Below are positions 1-12,641 of a stretch of 64,000 bases of DNA, piece by piece. The position numbers and the translations under genes are program-made. Location of the stretch: the NCBI GenBank assembly GCA_900239685.1, contig OENT01000703.1, forward strand, positions 19,751 through 83,750, given 5' to 3'. The first letter of the stretch is position 1; each line of letters begins with the position of its first letter. Below the pieces are notes generated by a model, which ran no database searches, was not told where the DNA came from, and worked only from the letters and a program-made list of their open reading frames with translations. Source of the DNA: Rotaria macrura. Its lineage: Eukaryota > Rotifera > Eurotatoria > Philodinida > Philodinidae.

Positions 1-61
1 ATGAATCAAGAAATCTTTCTTGAACTAATAGCAAGCAGGGGAAAATGAGCAATGATAGAAG

Positions 62-175
62 TCATACGCATTGGCAACAATTTGAGCTTTGTATAGCATA
101 AGCCATTTCCGTTTCGACCTGCAATCGTTTGATTGTCGTCAATTCAAGTCGTTCTTCAAGTGATTGTTGGAAAAA
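62..175 (-). CDS. Possible terminal exon of a gene extending rightward (partial)
   Basis: On the minus strand an AG acceptor lies just above 175. It is followed by an open frame of 37 codons ending in TGA at 62-64. The translation is rich in Glu, Leu, Gln and Lys with an amphipathic helix look (a run like SLEERLELTTIKRLQVE) and ends with CC and C residues (NCCQC). Composition is more protein-like than the neighbouring AT-rich DNA. I found no convincing upstream exon in the next 800 bases and recognise no family. It could be the last exon of a gene, a gene scrap, or chance. Confidence 0.25.
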   Translation of the reverse strand, partial: FFQQSLEERLELTTIKRLQVETEMAYAIQSSNCCQCV

Positions 176-1872
176 CTACGAGCGTCTGTTTCTTAGAGGA
201 TTTGAATGGTATCTTATTGCTTATTATGTTGCTTCGATTCTATTATGAGAAAGACTAATGATTTCTCTTTAATTCTTTTTCGAATAACGTAAATACGTTG
301 GGACACAATTATCTCACAACTATGTTGAAGTGTTCATATATCTGAAAAATTGACTATTTGTATGCGATGAAGTCTGTAGTGCTAGATTGCTCACAGATGC
401 TGAAGGATATGTTTCATTTTTAAAAATGTTTAGATAGGTAGGTGCGGTGGTGTTCACCTACGAGTCATTCACTTATTCATAACCGCAAAAAAAATCTGAA
501 CGGATTAACCTCAATACAACTTGAATTGCCTCGTTTTGAATAAGTCATGTTTAACGAGGGAAATTTTAAGTCGAATAGTGACCACACGATCAACTAAATC
601 TCTACTAAAAATACCAAGGGAAAACTTTGGCTGTATTCGAATACCGCACTCTTCTTCAGAGTAGATTTCTTAATTATTTATCACTTGTAAATTTTATGTT
701 TTTACTTGCGGTATCATCAAAAGTATATTAGATATTGTCTTCTGTTGTCTCTCACTTATACTCCGGTCTTTTATTGAATTTTGTAAAAAGTGATCAATGA
801 ACATCTTCATGATACATATTAATAAAAATCGACTACGCGAAATAATGTTTCATTCATCGTCGTTCTTAGTCAAAAAAAAGTGAACTATGCAAGTTTTTCA
901 TAGCTGAATAATAATAAAACATCGCTTATTGATATTGATCAAATTAAAAAATCTCATATAATACCATTAAACATCAACCATGGTAACACGCAGGTCACGA
1001 CACTTGGATTCGTACATTAGATCAATCAATTTCAATATCGAAGGGAAAGATATAGAACGAACAAATCATGATTTTATTTGATTATATCTTAGTAATGAGA
1101 ATAGAAGTAGTGTGAATGAATTGAAAAACTCAACATATTATTTTGATATCAAAGAAGAAATCGTTTGTTATTCTAAAAGTATTAATTTTTTCAATACTAA
1201 AAACTATAGCTGTAGTTTGGATCACCGCAATTCCATCAATGTTACTTCAAGAAGAAGCTTAAAGTTATTTATAAACTTAATAAACTGTCTGTTTGCATCC
1301 AACAATCGAATAAACGTATAAATCAAGTCAAAAAACGAATTAATAGTGACGATGTCAAACACTTTAATATCATATGATTAAACACTTGCTCAAGTAATTA
1401 ATATTCACAAAAGTAAGAGACAGATCAAGAGGGACTGCATGTTTCTAAAGGTAGGATAACATCGAACGGTTTGATAAGATTTATGGAACTATAGGTTGCT
1501 AAAACTAAAAGAAAAGAATGTCACGATGGCGTATTGAATCTGCCGAAGATATATTTTGCGAGCCGACAATCATATTCACTTAGTTCGTCTTTATCGATGA
1601 TAACCTTCTAAGTCATATGCGAATTTGAAAAATATAATTTTATTACAAAGCCGTGTATTTACTATCATGGTTTCTACTGCCCTGCCAAAACATAGTGACA
1701 CATGTAGAGATAAGACATGAATAATTTTAGCGCTCAGTCGTACAAAATAAAAGGGCTTTTTCTCTTCTTCATGTTTAGCATTAATCATGGCTCTTGTAAT
1801 CAGTGAAAAGAAGTTAATGTTGGCAGGTATCAAGGCTTGCTGGCTGCAGAGAAGAAACGTGAAAAATGCAAA
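176..1872. other. Gene-poor stretch, nothing recognised
   Basis: AT-rich DNA with many stops in all frames. Only short open frames are present (for example 1112-1321, GTG start), and their composition resembles the background. No repeat or RNA gene is recognised. Confidence 0.5.
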
Positions 1873-2532
1873 ATGAAATGGCTAATTAGAGTACAAATCT
1901 GTACTACAATTTTCATACGGATGATAATTGGAATAATTTGTCGTGTTGCTTATTTAAAAGTTGAAGACACACCAGTTCTTACGAGCGTTACATCCGACAA
2001 TTCAAAACAAAAGGAAAATATTATGACGTTGTATGCGTTGGATCCACTTGCCTGCACTTTCTGTTTTGGAGATGGAAGACATGGTCACATATTTTCAGAC
2101 TGGAATGTTTACAATAGAGACAGTGAAATTGACTTTAGCAATTACAATAATGGCAGTTTCAGTGTCGGCATAGTGGGCGCTACAGTTTGTACTATTATTG
2201 ATTTGGGTTCGGTTGCAGATCTGCAAAAAGAGTACAAATACCAGGCGACAGTGGGAATCGGTCAAAGATTTGAATCCATTCATTGATAAAACAAGACGAT
2301 TCTTATTCTTAACGGTACATCACATAATCACACTTTTCAAGTCCTGGATGAATCTGACGAGTTGTTCCTAGAGGGAAAACCAACAGTAAGTACCTTTGTT
2401 AATCTTGGACATTTATATATCGTTCGAATCATTGATCATGCGGACACTACTTTCCAGTGCTTGGCCAAGATGCAAGTGATCGCGTACGAGCCTGACGAAT
2501 GGGTTACACTTCGGTGGGAACTAGTCGTATAA
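1873..2532 (+). pseudogene. Broken secreted-type gene, two adjacent in-frame stops
   Basis: One frame stays open from ATG 1873 to TAA 2530-2532 except for TGA TAA at 2284-2289. The N terminus is a signal anchor: MKWL followed by about 20 hydrophobic residues. Next comes a domain with CTFCFGDGRHGHIFSDW near residue 60 and a charged/aromatic stretch. After the stops the protein continues in the same frame with ILNGTSHNHTF, GHLYIVRIIDHADTTFQ and a C-terminal EPDEWVTLRWELVV. The region 2386-2457 begins GTAAGT and ends CAG, but it reads through with sensible codons, so I treat it as coding. The family is not named with confidence. From memory it resembles secreted proteins of marine bacteria and protists that share a GHLYxVRI segment, which is inference. 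A one-base insertion plus a one-base deletion would explain the two stops. Confidence 0.55.
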
Positions 2533-4548
2533 TTAGATGAACATCAGTGTTTTTTATATGAATAAGTTACCTACCATGGTATCATAAGCGTTAATACACT
2601 TTGAGATACTAAAGTTGAAAAACTGCTTGTGTTTTATTTCGATCAGTAAACACATATGTCATTAAAATATTTGTAATAAACCGCTATATTTTTAAGCTAC
2701 TTGATTACCTTTCATTCAACATGACAAAATTATGATGGATCAGCATGAACAATCATCATGTACTGATATGGAAGCATATGAAAAGAAATCGAAGTTTTCA
2801 ATCGACACAGATTATGTGCCAGAGTAGAATGGTCTTATTGTCATCATTGAAGTTTAGTTGATTGAACCCGAAGTGAAACATTGTATAATTACATAGCAAA
2901 GAGAAACAAGAAAGTTTTGAAATTTTCTTCCAGAAAGCATCTCCATAATGACCAGCACCATATGTAACATGATGTGTTCGTATAGCTTACGAGAAATGAA
3001 TCATATCCGACAATTAGTTGATATACTGTTTCATTTCTTCTATCCATTACTTTGTCTTCAATCTCAGATGATAAACGAGTAATCAGATTTTTCGAATTAT
3101 GATATTAGAAACATAATATTACTATAATCATCTTTCATCGTATACATTCTCATTAGTCAATATCTTAAAACTCGGTCCGATACAGTAAAGTATTTATGAT
3201 CGGTTAAAATGAATTTAACATATGAGTACTTTTCTTATATTTTGGTTGAGTATTTTGGATTCGCTGATAAGCGATCTAGCGGAAGTATTTAAATGTATCT
3301 AAGTTAGGACTTTACACTCGTTGTCCCAAGCCTCTATCTAAATAGTGACTGGCATGTTAATTTTATAGGCTGCTTGCATCACTGATGACTGTCTGATGAT
3401 AATCGATTCACTTCATCAAGTGATATGTAAGGTTATAAGTAAAAGGATGGTTGATGAGTATATTTCGAAATACATAGATTGAAACGAACTGACGAAAAAA
3501 ATAAAGAACACTTCCATTATGTTTTATGTATTCATGCAATGAAAATTCTACTAAGATTCCTTTTTTTTTAATATTTGTCACATAGAAATTAACTTGAATA
3601 TAACTCGATGATCTCTTCGAAACTACCATGAAAAAGAAGAAAAATTTTCCGTTGAAGTTTGATTTTTTTTTATACCTTACCTATAGTGATAATAATTTCG
3701 AAATCGAATAAATCAAGCTTACTAAAAGTAGCACCTTTTCAATGAGAGCTCCCAGTCAAGTAGATAGTTAAGATTCAGTCAAAGTTCCACGTTCAGAATC
3801 TACCATTCTTGAGAAAATCCCCTCGTCTACTCGGCACCATTCTATGTAGCATTCAAATATCGATTCGTAGCTTGAGAATCATAGGATCTAACCGTAGGTC
3901 TTACATTTGAACATGACAAAATGCATCGATCTTCATACATAGCGTCAATAGTTCTGCTTTACATTCGACATTTTAAAGTTTTTAGCAAGACGTGCGTTAA
4001 ACAGTGATAGTTTTAATGTAAACAGACAAGAAAAAATTCAATCAACGCTTGAAACTTATTTTACTATTTTTTTTCATTCAAATTTGAGTCTTCGTTTTGA
4101 AAAAAGACACATCATTCCAGTTGAATAAGAAAGGCATGCGGCTACATACTACCTTGCACAGGAAGAGAGAATGAACGTCGGAAAACATGAACTTACTAGC
4201 TAGGTTAGATCAAGTAGCGCTTTGAAATCGATCAATTTACTTGTAATTATTCAAAGTAAAATTACACTTTTACCAGTAGCAACGCAGACTAACACCATTC
4301 CTAATGACCGAAAAGACAGCTAAAATAGAATTTATTATCTTTCAAGATTTTACTTTATTTTTACGACGTACTGTTTGCAGAATTTCTGCTTAAACTGATC
4401 AATCCATGTTACATGAACGGTAAAAGGAACTTGTTTTTCTTGTTTGTAGAAAAAACAGAAAACAGTTTTCACACTAAAAAGTCACTGATCTGAGAAAACC
4501 AGTCAAACGTAGCACAAAATTTAAACGATACCACTATCGCACAAGTTG
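2533..4548. other. Gene-poor stretch
   Basis: No supported gene. A short open frame at 2732-2827 (31 codons, acidic, ATG start) has protein-like composition but is too short to claim. No repeat is obvious. Confidence 0.45.
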
Positions 4549-5176
4549 CCACCCGGACTGGTCCCATATTGAAAAAAAGTCGATTCCGAACTCGTCCCAT
4601 TCTACTTGTGGCCCTGATTAGTTAATCAATTCAGACATATAGAATAATATTCGTTTATAATGTATTCTATATCAAGTTTCATATACATAAGAGAAAATTG
4701 AGTATATTTGTACAAAAAAGATTTAGACAAAGAATTTAATTTTTTTTATTAACCATCACTGTTTTGCCTGATTTAATAGCTAATTCAGTTGGAGTTAGTA
4801 TGAGACCTTTTTCATATGCGTTCCTTAGTTCAAGACGTTTTTCATCTATTTTGTCATATAGTACTCTTTCACTTGTTGTTAATCGAAACATGTTAACGAA
4901 AAATAGGTGCGATCAAGATATGAACAAAGGTTAAATTATCTATACTATCTTCCACATCGTATAGCGGTTCAACGAACTCACCACGTTATCAAATAAAGTA
5001 GTAAGATGTCACCCTCCCTCATACTACTAATACTAATTCTAATTGATAAACTAATCAGGGCCCTACGTAGAATGGGACGAATTCGGAATCGACTTTTTCT
5101 GTATGGAACACGTTCGGAATCGACTTTTTTTGTATATGGGACGAATATGGACACAATTATATGGGACCAGCCCGGC
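4549..5176. mobile_element. Inverted-repeat element (MITE-like), about 630 bp
   Basis: The left end carries CCCGGACTGGTCCCATAT, then a GTCGATTCCGAACTCGTCCC block and GGCCCTGATTAGTTAATCAA. The right end carries the same blocks reversed (TTGATAAACTAATCAGGGCCC at about 5045, then GGGACGAATTCGGAATCGAC, ending near ATGGGACCAGCCCGG at 5175). In the right arm the GGAATCGAC block occurs twice, a local tandem duplication. No clear target-site duplication was found. The open frame 5006-5281 is only the repeat read through, not a gene. Confidence 0.6.
4736..4891 (-). CDS. Small ORF (51 aa) inside the inverted-repeat element
   Basis: ATG at 4891 and TAA at 4736-4738. The product is charged and helix-prone, beginning MFRLTTSERVLYDKIDEKR and containing an LTPTELAIKSGK segment. 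It lies between the two arms of the 4549-5176 repeat and runs opposite to the open frame in the right arm. I do not recognise it. It may be a scrap of a transposase or of a captured gene. Codon use is more balanced than in the surrounding DNA, which is the only support. Confidence 0.25.
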   Translation of the reverse strand: MFRLTTSERVLYDKIDEKRLELRNAYEKGLILTPTELAIKSGKTVMVNKKN

Positions 5177-6035
5177 GTAGACCTGACACAACAACTAATA
5201 CGTGAGGGTTTATGGCCTCTATTTATTCGTAAAATTATAATTAGCTTAAGTCGAAGTGAACAGTGCTATACACTTACTTGAAAGTCAAAGAACACTGACG
5301 AGATGCTATAATGAAAACGAATTGAAAGTCTTGGTCACTTCCAAATAAATAAGCAGTCATTCTCGCTTTATGATTCGCTTTAATGAAGGATATTATTTTT
5401 AGAACAAATATTCTACTTTCTCCGTTACGCATTAATACCGAGGATTTGATTTTCTTAACTAGTTATTTCCAAGAGTAAATCTCTTACATTCAGAAAGTAT
5501 TTCCTGGAACGAGGAATTCAGGAAAGGTACGTAAGAAATACAATGATTAATACTTTTCTTATTCCTGAAAATGTTTCGTAATTCTAACCCAAATTCTGAT
5601 CTGAGAATGTTTCAATTCATGCATATTGAATCGGTAGATCATTTTGTTAAAGAAATAAGCAAGTTCAACGAAGAGCATGCAATTATTAAATAGGATGCTT
5701 TTCAAATTCAAACGCGTTAAAAATTTTTCTGAAGGATAAGCAAGCAATAACAATTGCATTTCTGTTAATATATGAAAATCGAAAACGTGGCACTAGCTTT
5801 TGTTTCTTATGGATTTTTCGTGAACCAGATGTATTTATGAAACTTCAGAGGGCTTTACAAATGTAATCACATACAATAGCAAGTTCCGTTATATATTCTT
5901 AGTTGGGTGTTCATGGCATCGAAGATACTCGCATTAGTTATTTTCATCAACTTGATTTCGCTGAATTTTCTCTTGTTGAAAAACGAAATTTTATTAAAAA
6001 TTATTTCAACACGAAAAATTCAAAAGCAATTACAG
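5177..6035. other. Intergenic stretch with a minus-strand poly(A) signal
   Basis: No gene seen. TTTATT at 5990-5995, which is AATAAA on the minus strand, lies about 40 bases past the stop of the GIN-domain gene and may be its polyadenylation signal. Confidence 0.4.
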
Positions 6036-6875
6036 TCATTTTTCTTGAATCGATGTAAAATCTTGCATTTCAATGATATTTCCTAAGCCTGTTTTCATTT
6101 TCTGTTTTAATGGACCATTGTAATAAACAGTTCCAATACCACTTAACGTGATATTTATTTCATCCGTAGCTGTTACATAAATATTGCCAATACCGCTTGA
6201 AATAATATTTAATTTGCGCGTATTTAAATGTTGACATAGAATATATCCTACGCCTAAATATTGTATTGTAGCTTCATTATTAACTTGTCCACATAATTTA
6301 ATAGGACCGATCGAGTGAAGAGAAGCATCGAGATAATTAACATTTAATTTTAATTTAACAAAACCGTTGGCACGATTATTTAAACGGAATCTATCGGTGT
6401 GAATTCTATTTATGCATTGAATATTAACGAATCCCTCAGCATTTAGTTCAGTTATTTCTGAATAATTTATGGTAATTGTTACGTTTGTTTTATTAATTGA
6501 ATTATCATTATTGGTCATACGAATAAAAAGAAAATCATTTGCTATGACATCAATTAAAATCAATTTTTGTAATGATTCATCAGTTTCAACATCAACATAT
6601 GTTGAATTCTCATTTTCATTCGAATCTAAATTCTGATTAAGTTTAACAGTGAATGGACCACCTGAGAGATTTATTTTTCGAAAAGAATTTTTTCGAAATG
6701 GATAAATCTTATGCGTTGTTGAGTTCGATGATAACGATCCTGATTGAGAAGAAAATGTAGTAGTAGAAGGTAAATCTGGCATGAAAAAATTATAAGATTT
6801 TCCATATGCGTTTGTTAATTCGAAAAAGAATATAACATAGACAACGAAACGAATCATATTACTTGAGATTTTCAT
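6036..6875 (-). CDS. Secreted GIN-domain (DUF2807-like) protein
   Basis: A single exon of 279 aa starts at ATG 6875. Residues 1 to about 23 form a signal peptide (IRFVVYVIFFFELTNAYG). A Ser/Thr-rich linker follows. From about residue 70 the pattern of the bacterial head-GIN domain (DUF2807) appears: GGPFTVKLNQ, then a ladder of short beta strands ending with LNIISSGIGNIYV, INITLSGIGTVYYNGP and KTGLGNIIEMQ. The S-G-x-G-x-(I/V) turns are the hallmark of the right-handed beta fold. Several N-x-S/T sites suit a secreted glycoprotein. The family is common in Bacteroidetes and other bacteria as a putative surface adhesin, so bacterial origin by transfer is likely (inference). No partner gene is adjacent. 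The molecular role is unknown. Confidence 0.8.
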   Translation of the reverse strand: MKISSNMIRFVVYVIFFFELTNAYGKSYNFFMPDLPSTTTFSSQSGSLSSNSTTHKIYPFRKNSFRKINLSGGPFTVKLNQNLDSNENENSTYVDVETDESLQKLILIDVIANDFLFIRMTNNDNSINKTNVTITINYSEITELNAEGFVNIQCINRIHTDRFRLNNRANGFVKLKLNVNYLDASLHSIGPIKLCGQVNNEATIQYLGVGYILCQHLNTRKLNIISSGIGNIYVTATDEINITLSGIGTVYYNGPLKQKMKTGLGNIIEMQDFTSIQEK

Positions 6876-8167
6876 ATAGTGAGTGTATGAATATTAGAAA
6901 TAAAACGAATGAATAGGTGAAGATCAGAAGAGGAAAAGATTATGACACTAGAGTTTACATAATCTTTTTTCTTTCTTTTCTCTTCACATTCAACCAGAGT
7001 AACTCTCGTCACATCTGAAAAATATTTGAACATATATCAAACTCGAAAAATATTCTACAACTAAATATGATGTGTTTAATTCCGATCTGTTTTTCAAATT
7101 AAAATATAAAATGAGAGGTGCATCTTTGCTTAATTCCTCCTAATCGTCGTTTTTGTTTTCTTCTTCGATTAAGTAACAAGAAGATGAACAGCAAATAGTT
7201 AAATCTCTCGAATATTTGACATCATGTAGAACATTGTCGACAAAGTTCATCGATAGAATTTTTCTAATGAACATGTCTTCAACTTATTTCTATTTACCTA
7301 AAATAAAATATTATAAAACCAAACTTTGACGAATATGACAATGAAATAAATTCAATGACGATGTTCAAAACACCTGCATCATAGATGAAATGGCAAAGTC
7401 AGTTTTTTTTTATAACTTAATCTTTATTGTCCTTCGCAATTCATATCAATGATATTTACATATTTATCATTCGTCTAAGGGATTTATTGACTTGATTGTC
7501 TAGAATTTTTCTTTTTGAAAAATATATAATATTCATGAAGTGTTTCTACTCACAGTGATCATTTGTCATTAGTTTTTTTTTTTGATAAAATGAAGAAATA
7601 AAATACTTTTTCAAATCATACATTACGATGGAAATGAGTTTTTAAAACAAAGAAATAGCATCTGATTTATTTAGAAAGTACTTCAGTATAAGCATAAATC
7701 TGTAGTACTGCCTGCAAGACTTGAGAGCAAGCTCTTGGCCTGAAATTACATAGGCGATTCATCCAAAACAAGTTCAATAGATACACGAAATTTCTTTTTG
7801 TCAGAGCACATGAGAATTTCTTACACTATCAAATAATTTCCTATCGATATATACTACCTAGATAAAGTGTGACTGTTGAACCTTATGAAAGCAGTTGTAC
7901 GAGGCACAGTGACAATGTTGTCCCTTTCAACTGTGTAATCCGATTTACCATCTTCATCTCACTATTTCAGATTGAAATTCAATGCTTCGTTAAAATCATT
8001 TAGCTATAAATAATTTACTTGAAAGTCAATTTACGTCTTTTTAAATGAACATTGGCCCATTTTCAACCAGAAAAAATCTACTTTGACTTCAATCGAATGT
8101 CATATTTGAAAGTAACAAGAAAAATAAAGTAAATTCATGTTGTTTTTAATTTGTCTCAAAGACTTTT
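6876..8167. other. Intergenic, nothing recognised
   Basis: AT-rich with several T-runs. No TATA box is evident upstream of the GIN-domain gene. No repeat recognised. Confidence 0.4.
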
Positions 8168-8597
8168 TGTGGAACTCACATATGTTTTCCAAGAAAATAG
8201 TGAGTGGAAGTTTAAGAGTGAGATTTTTTATGCTTCCCCCTGTTACAGACGTAGTCCTTGAGTCCAGACGCCCCCTTTAGGGGGTTCCAGGTGCCTTTCA
8301 TAGTGGGTACTGATGCCTCCCCCTTATTGTAAACCATAGAAACCAGTGTATGAATCCATTGCAGACATAGCAACCAGCATTCTATTGTCGTGATATATCA
8401 CAACATTATTTGCCCTTTCTTCCAATGCTTTTAATAAGAAAAATGAACAACGATAAATGGAAACTAACGAGTGAATAGCAACATTGAAAATGAAAAATAG
8501 GGCGCCAACCAGAGAAAGAATAATGGAAAAAATTCTTCATATTACATTTTCTGTGTTTTCTATTAGAATATGAAGCTATAGATATGTGAGTTCCACA
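8168..8597. mobile_element. Short terminal-inverted-repeat element, 430 bp
   Basis: TGTGGAACTCACATAT at 8168-8183 is repeated exactly in reverse complement at 8582-8597. TTTT lies next to both ends and could be a short target duplication. The interior near 8230-8320 is unusually GC-rich for this window and contains a CCCCCTTTAGGGGG palindrome. There is no coding capacity. Confidence 0.45.
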
Positions 8598-11500
8598 TTT
8601 TAGCCCCGACGAGGCTGCGCTAACAAGCCTTTTCTGTTGATATTGGACTCTTGGTTCCTTTCAGGGACCAATACAAAATGATATTCCTTTAAAAATTCAT
8701 TTGATTTGAAGTTTTCGTTCAGAGTATCTATGTATTTGATTGACGTTTTTCATACATCCTTCACGAGAACTAAGGTTCGAAATTCAATTTGAGAATACAA
8801 GTCGCAGAAGCAATCTTAAATAAACATCATTGAAGTCAGTTACTCGAGCCAATCCAAAAATCATATTGATGTGAAGGCAAGAATATTTTGCCTATTCGAA
8901 AAACATCTCTTACCTATTTCAAAAGACATAGAGTTGATCTCAAGAATAGTAATTAATTATAACCAACAATGTTCTTTATCAGCAAAGACTGTCAAAAATT
9001 AAAATCTTGTCATCAAAACGGGTAAATTAAACTACGCATTTTTAGTATAACTTTTGCTACAGCACTCATAAAAACTCTAAACTTATAAGATTAGATAAAT
9101 CATGCATAGTTATCGTTTATGATCCAATGAGAGCAGTATTCAAGTATTTATCAATAGAAAAATTTCAGAATTAAAAAAGAGTAGTCTTCTATTTACCAAG
9201 ACATTGTTTTCAAACCTTCCATACAGTGTTTCGAAATGTACTCCAGTATTGAAATATTTTTCTTTAAATTTTTGTTAATTTCGATCAGCACACGCAGCAC
9301 TATCGAATCATATTAACTTCTAATAGAAACATGAGAAGGTATTGTTTTCTGACACTAGAGGGATGAGTCGTGAAGTGTGTAAAAATAGAAAAAGATTCAG
9401 GAAAACAATGGAAATTCCGTGCCTTTGGTTTTAAAAGCTCATTCGCACCTTATTGTATTATTATTTGTGGGAAAATCCTTCATTTCTATAATTTATCTGT
9501 AAAAAATACGAAAAACTAAATGAAATAAAAAGTTATCATTTAAAAATATTTTCTCATGTTAAAAAATTCAATTATCTTTATCTTTTATCATAGAGAAATA
9601 TACAGATAAAAGATCATTCTTCATGTCTACCATTTGAAAAATCGAGGACTTACAATTTATGATTAGTCTGTGACTTGCTTCTAGAAAAGATAAAAAAGGT
9701 TGCCTTGGCCGACAAGGAGTATGTTTTCAAATGTTGATTATTTATATTAATCCTTCTTGGATCATGCTTAACAAAGTAGATGATAAGATTCATAATGAAC
9801 AACAGATTGAAAAAATCTTCATTTATCTTAATTAGGAACATCGTGATTTTAATTTTTTCTGCTTAAATACGGTTATAAAAAATATTCCTTTATGTTCATA
9901 CCTACTGAATATTACTCTCAAACTAGCTAAACTATTTTTCAATAATAAATACTCTTCAAAGATAAACTAAACTGTCTTGACATTAAAGTTCACACCACAA
10001 TGAATGAAAGAAAAAAGAATGGTTTGTTTTTAATTTTTACAAAAGTGCATCAAACGTTAGATTCGATAATAGAGGAAAGATCGATCTCTTGAGATCTCCA
10101 ATTGAAGTTTATAATCTTGATCATATGATTTTGAAGTTAGTTTTATTTTTTTTGAATTCGTAAGAGTCACCACACGTTCTTTACATAGAAAATTCTTTCC
10201 CTTTTATTCAATGAAACTGAAAAACTAATCTACCTGTTACGAACATCATTCTTAAGTAGATATAAATATTGAATATTTTATCATTTACATATCCATATTT
10301 TTAATTCGATTAAAGAGTTTTTCTGTCTCAGTTAATCGTTTATGCAATAACTAAATGTCAAGCATCATTATTAATTAGTAATATAGTATTTTCACATGTG
10401 AACTTCTGAAAATTTAATGTTGAAAATACTGGCTGTTGTTTCAATACTTGAAAAAATATATCATGCCATCGATCATTAAGTATTTTACGTATAATTATGA
10501 ATTTTTCTGATCAATTCTTAAGGATGTCATTCAGATAATGAACTTTGTATAATAACTGTAAATGACTTTGATTGTTATATTAATTCGCATTAAAGAGAAA
10601 TGATTTTACCACTATAAAAGATAGACCGATGTATTTATGATGCGAACATGTGTACAACGTTGTGAACGATCTGTTGTGTCATTTGGTTTTTTGACTCTGA
10701 AAGAATATTTCAATTTTGTAGTAATATGGACTTTTATGCTTCAATCGCTCTTGTAGTGACAACTAAATACGACAATACTGATCGATTTTAATAACTAGGA
10801 AAGTGTGCGAGGTTAGTACAATTAGATTCTTCAATTTTCACAAGTCGACAATACCAGTGCTATTTTTATACTCATATGAAACTTTAAAACACGGTAAAAG
10901 CATATTGATAAACGATTTTGATATGTTTAAAATGTGTCTCTCGTGGAAGTCAATTAAAGAGGAGCGTCTAAATGCCAGTAATATGTGTTTAATCGGATCA
11001 ATACGTCACAATACATCGTATGAAAATGTCTGGACGCTCTCTAAATTAGACTTGAGCGCGTTTTATTTTTGTATTGATATGAATCAACTGAAATGGGTTT
11101 CAACGAAGTAACGCGTTTGAAATGTAGACTCTCCTTTTTCTTGTTGGAGTTCATGCAACGCATTCGAAGGAGAATAATCGATTAAGAATGCATTTGCTCG
11201 TAATTCAGTATAAAAACACTGGAATGTCGTTTCAAATCATTTAAAAGTCATACATAAGAACTATTTTAATATTTTTTATTTTCTTGTACGAGTTTTTGAA
11301 CTTCCACCTATGAGTAGATCTACTCACAGTGTCGTCTACGTATTTTCATAAGATTAATGACACATGAGGGAATCATCCAGTTACAGGTATTTTTTATGCA
11401 CTATGATACATAGTTTTTGATATGCCTATATGTTACTGATCATTATTAGATCTATTATTTTTAAAAATGAATCTTTTTAATTATTCCAGATTTTATCTTT

Positions 11501-12191
11501 GGTACTCTACAAACTTGTACCTTTTCTAATCAAGCATGTTTTTTTCTTTTCCCAAGAGAATTAGTACTTCACTGAGTGTTAACCGCAATAATAGATCTGA
11601 ATACAATATGGTTATATTACATAGTAATAGTTTTTAAATTCTGTCTAAACAAAAATAAAGATTCACCTTCTGTAAAGCAACACATTGAAAATTAAAATGA
11701 ATCAAAATACTGATGAATCCTACGTATCAATCTACAATAACAGTTTAAGAATTTTAACTTACTTTCTTAAGACAAACTCAAAGATGCGTCTAATTTCTAT
11801 TAAAGGAACAACAATGAACGTGCAAAACTTTTCTTTCTAGACAAAATTATTTAAATAGCTTATGTGCTAAAGAAATAATTCATATTAATAAATAAAGCAG
11901 GAAAATCTTTTCTAAAAAGCAAACCGCTACCTTAGACTCAAGAATATGCGTCATGACATATGGGATGCAATCGACAACCCAATAAGTTTATGATAAACTT
12001 TCATATTCTATTATAGAAGAAACAGATTATATTTTTGTGGATTTTTTTGTATTGTGTTTTTCTCAAGAACATGAATGATTGTCATTTTTATCGTATATGA
12101 ATGAAATTTATGTTCATCAAAACTCTGTAAAATCGACATTCTTCTAATCTTCATCTTTTCTGAAGCTATTCAAAGACAATATATATGCTGG
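8598..12191. other. Long gene-poor stretch
   Basis: 3.6 kb with no supported gene. The longest open frame (10803-11111, 102 codons) starts with GTG and has background composition. I see no RNA gene and no repeat pair. Confidence 0.45.
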
Positions 12192-12625
12192 GAGAGGGGA
12201 GGGTTAAAACTCAGGAAAATTTAAAATTCTCCTAGGACAAATTAAAATTTAAACTCTTCTAGGGGAAATTGAAAATTTTTTATAGAATTTTCGATTTTTT
12301 TGAAATATGTGAAAATAAATATTCGACTTGAAGTCTGGGCGGGAACGTTTGTGAGCACGTCCGTCATCATTGTTGATGTAGCTGTACAAAGTCAGTTTGA
12401 ATGAACAATATAAGTGAGGTTGAAGGTGAAGATAAGATTGGTACGGGTCCAGAGCCTTCTACGCTCATGTCTGCACCCACATCGGCATATAGATCGATAT
12501 CCACCCACACCATCACACAAATGATAAATTTTAACCTATTTCAGAAGAATCAAATACTATATAAAAAATACAAAATCATTTAATTTCCTCGAGGAGAATT
12601 TAAATTTCCCCTTCAACATATATAT
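12192..12625. repeat. Diverged inverted repeat related to the CCTAGGA element arms
   Basis: The left part (about 12215-12290) contains AAATTTAAAATTCTCCTAGGA and a second TCTTCTAGGGG block. The right part (about 12585-12620) contains the reverse, CCTCGAGGAGAATTTAAATTTCCCC. The same CTCCTAGGA-plus-AAATTTAAA pattern makes up the arms of the elements at 37071 and 46457, so this may be a third, deleted relative. The interior shows no trace of their gene. Confidence 0.35.
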
Positions 12626-12639
12626 ATATATATATATAA
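12618..12639. repeat. (AT)n microsatellite
   Basis: A run of about eleven AT units directly upstream of the reverse-transcriptase scrap. Confidence 0.85.
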
Positions 12640-12641
12640 AC

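Noticed and set aside
2386..2457. GTAAGT...TTTCCAG candidate intron (72 bp)
   Set aside because: The interval is a multiple of three without stops and reads as good protein (GHLYIVRIIDHADTTFQ), so it is more likely exon.
5006..5281. 91-codon plus-strand frame
   Set aside because: It is the translated right arm of the 4549-5176 inverted repeat.
10803..11111. 102-codon plus-strand open frame
   Set aside because: Starts with GTG, has background composition, no motif and no splice support. Chance frames near 100 codons are expected in DNA of this size and AT content.
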